From Vibrio maerlii (lineage in GTDB: Bacteria > Pseudomonadota > Gammaproteobacteria > Enterobacterales > Vibrionaceae), in the NCBI RefSeq assembly GCF_003415655.1, contig NZ_QRHC01000002.1, forward strand, positions 372,008 to 436,007: DNA of 64,000 nt, read 5' to 3'. Shown here piece by piece: positions 62,401 through 64,000 of this stretch. The notes under the pieces were generated by a model. The model ran no database searches and was not told where the DNA came from. It was given only the letters and a program-made list of their open reading frames with translations. Position 1 is the first letter of the stretch. Each line of letters starts with the position of its first letter. A program made the translations under genes and the position numbers.

Positions 62401-63147
62401 GTGGCAAGCAGAGCAAAAGGAAGAAGAACACAGCAATTAGCAGAATCCATTAAGAGCTGGATTGTTGATCAAGCATTACAGCCAGGAGATCGTCTGCCTA
62501 ATGAGTTAGAAGTGATGGAAACCTTCGATGCCTCAAAAAGCACCGTGCGTGAAAGTATGCGTATTCTGGAAGCGCAAGGCATACTGACGACTAAGACTGG
62601 CCCGAAAGGGGGCGTATTTGTCAGTGAAATGAGCGAGAGTAAAGCGCAGTCACTATTAAGCAACTATCTGTTATTTAAAGACATTTCAATTTCAGATTTG
62701 TATCAGATGCGCTTATCTCTTGAGCCAGAGATCGCGGCATCATTGGCCGGAACATTAAGTGAAGAGCAGCTTAAAGCGCTACACCAACAAATCGATAAAT
62801 ATCAAAACCCACCAGAAGATGTCTACCAAGAGCGAGAACATCATATCGCTTCGCTTGAATTTCATAACCTACTGGCAGGTTACTCTCAAAACGAGCTGCT
62901 CAAGTTTGTGGTTCGATTTACCGCTCAGATGCTGACCGAGCTAACCATTTATCGCAAACTCTATGAACCGGGTAACCACAAGCTATGGCATACCGGCGTT
63001 CAAAGTCAGCGCGATCTAGTGGAAGCGTTACGCTCAGGGGATGCAGTGAAAGCAAAACACATCATGCAGAAACATATGTTTACCGCTCATCAGTTAATGA
63101 TTAAGCAAGAAACCGAAATCGCCAACCGATTTATCGCTGAAAATTAG
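62401..63147 (+). CDS. GntR/FadR-family (FCD) regulator
   Basis: The protein has 248 residues with a GTG start at 62401. The winged helix is about residues 8-75: IKSWIVDQALQPGDRLPNELEVMETFDASKSTVRESMRILEAQGILTTKTGPKGGVFV. The FCD domain is about 90-235, with ligand/metal His and Asp expected around SLEFHNLLAG and ALRSGDAVKAKHIMQKHMF. It is divergent from the M20-YfcC-DUF1028 operon and is likely to bind the twin palindromes. Confidence 0.9.
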   Translation: MASRAKGRRTQQLAESIKSWIVDQALQPGDRLPNELEVMETFDASKSTVRESMRILEAQGILTTKTGPKGGVFVSEMSESKAQSLLSNYLLFKDISISDLYQMRLSLEPEIAASLAGTLSEEQLKALHQQIDKYQNPPEDVYQEREHHIASLEFHNLLAGYSQNELLKFVVRFTAQMLTELTIYRKLYEPGNHKLWHTGVQSQRDLVEALRSGDAVKAKHIMQKHMFTAHQLMIKQETEIANRFIAEN

Positions 63148-63220
63148 TCTATTGATAAGACTCCTTAAAGCTCTACCGATTCGAACACTCAGGTTACCTG
63201 TTTGTCTCGAGTTAAATGCC

Positions 63221-63252
63221 CTTTGTTAACCCACTTCAGCTAACAAAGTTTT
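63221..63252 (+). terminator. Hairpin after the GntR gene
   Basis: CTTTGTTA/TAACAAAG, 8 bp and AT-rich, followed by TTTT. A weak terminator at best. Confidence 0.4.
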
Positions 63253-63299
63253 GGACATAGCTTTGTTAGAGTAGATCGGTCAGAACTGGATAAAAGCTT

Positions 63300-64000
63300 T
63301 CAATGACGAGTATGCTCTGTTCGATATTCTGAAGGTGTCATCCCTACTTTGTTTTTGAATAATCTCGAAAAATACTGCGGGTATTCAAAACCTAGGCGGT
63401 AGGCAATAGTCGCTACTGAATCCTTACTAGAGAGTAAGCGATCTTTCGACTTATCAATTAGCGCATAATGAATCCAGTCCTTAGTTGTCTTACCTGTTTC
63501 AGCTTTCAGGGCATCACTTAGGTATCGACTGGTCATATTCATACCCTGAGCAAGCTCTTCTACATCAGGGATTGCGGCTGACTCTTGAGTGACAGTTTCT
63601 AAGCGAGCCTCTAAAAGCGTTGAAAAGCGATCGTATACGGAGGTGTCAGCCTCTTTACGCATCATAAATTGGCGGTGGTAATAGCGATTGGCATACATCA
63701 ATAATGTACCGATTTGAGACAAAATGAGGTCTTTACTAAAGGCATCTAGATTATTGTTATTTTCTGCCTCAAGCGCATCAAACATCGCGGCCATATGTTG
63801 CTCTTCCTTTGGTGAAAGGTGTAGAGCTTCGTTAACCGAATAATTAAAAAATTGATATTGCTTAAGCTCATCGTGCAGCTTGTGACCTCGAATGTAATCG
63901 GGGTGAAAGCAGATTGTGCGAGCTACGGAGTCAATTGCGATACCGCTGGCGGTCAGTTCTTGACCAGGAGCAATAAAAAGCATCGTTCCATTTGAACAAT
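63300..64000 (-). CDS. AraC-family transcriptional regulator (5' end beyond window)
   Basis: The C-terminal AraC domain is clear: EELAQGMNMTSRYLSDALKAETGKTTKDWIHYALIDKSKDRLLSSKDSVATIAYRLGFEYPQYFSRLFKNKVGMTPSEYR, with both helix-turn-helix units. An in-frame ATG at 63983 exists, but the frame stays open beyond it to the window edge (SNGTMLFIAPGQELTASGIAID reads like the middle of a cupin arm). The protein is therefore probably longer and starts outside. The N-terminal domain probably senses a small molecule. The target is unknown. Confidence 0.85.
   Translation of the reverse strand, partial: CSNGTMLFIAPGQELTASGIAIDSVARTICFHPDYIRGHKLHDELKQYQFFNYSVNEALHLSPKEEQHMAAMFDALEAENNNNLDAFSKDLILSQIGTLLMYANRYYHRQFMMRKEADTSVYDRFSTLLEARLETVTQESAAIPDVEELAQGMNMTSRYLSDALKAETGKTTKDWIHYALIDKSKDRLLSSKDSVATIAYRLGFEYPQYFSRLFKNKVGMTPSEYRTEHTRH

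Overview
The window looks like part of a Vibrio (Vibrionaceae) genome, most likely the metabolically flexible secondary chromosome. This is inference, based on moderately AT-rich DNA, Vibrio-style proteins (DUF5062- and DUF2860-like proteins, PACE exporter, SSS symporter beside a PL6 lyase), many LysR/GntR/LacI/AraC regulators sitting next to catabolic operons, and a 266-bp terminal-inverted-repeat element of a type common in vibrios. No rRNA, tRNA, CRISPR array, integrase or prophage gene was seen.

Region 1 (about 2.3-20.5 kb) is the standout. It holds a GntR/FCD regulator, a HupE-type nickel permease, larC-larE-larB for the nickel-pincer nucleotide (NPN) cofactor, a LarA-superfamily racemase/epimerase, a TRAP transporter (dctP, dctQM), a D-2-hydroxyacid dehydrogenase, a KDPG-aldolase-family enzyme, an RraA-like aldolase/decarboxylase, a 2-keto-3-deoxy sugar acid kinase (dgoK), an MDR oxidoreductase with a DMT exporter, and an SDR sugar/uronate dehydrogenase with an MFS sugar porter and a lactonase. 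Most of the promoters carry variants of one palindrome, TGATAT-N5-ATATCA or the same arms 12 bp apart. This suggests a single GntR-controlled regulon for a hydroxy acid or sugar acid whose stereochemistry is adjusted by a nickel-pincer enzyme. The substrate is unknown, and no dehydratase is present in the window.

Region 2 (20.9-26.9 kb): a sodium/solute symporter and a secreted PL6 (alginate/chondroitin-type) lyase lipoprotein, two small conserved proteins, and a PACE exporter with its divergent LysR. Region 3 (27-33.2 kb): a LacI repressor facing a cellobiose-type PTS (IIB, IIC, IIA) with two GH1 6-phospho-beta-glucosidases. Region 4 (33.4-41.2 kb): an alpha/beta hydrolase, a glutathionyl-hydroquinone reductase, a nitroreductase, a DUF2860-like outer-membrane protein, two tandem LysR paralogues, a pirin and a TerY-like VWA protein. 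Several of these promoters share TTTCC/GGAAA palindromes and resemble a quinone/electrophile stress regulon.

Region 5 (41.6-49.1 kb): a radical-SAM sulfatase maturase and a Ser-type sulfatase, then a divergent LysR with two DUF1254 proteins and a barrel-like protein. Region 6 (49.2-57 kb): a FecCD permease remnant and the inverted-repeat element, then an MsmEFGK-like sugar ABC transporter, a divergent LysR and a DexB-like glucan 1,6-alpha-glucosidase, which reads as isomalto-oligosaccharide use. Region 7 (57.5-64 kb): a methyltransferase, a small ORF, a DUF1028 / YfcC carrier / M20 amidohydrolase operon facing a GntR regulator across two identical 16-bp palindromes, and an AraC regulator cut by the right edge.
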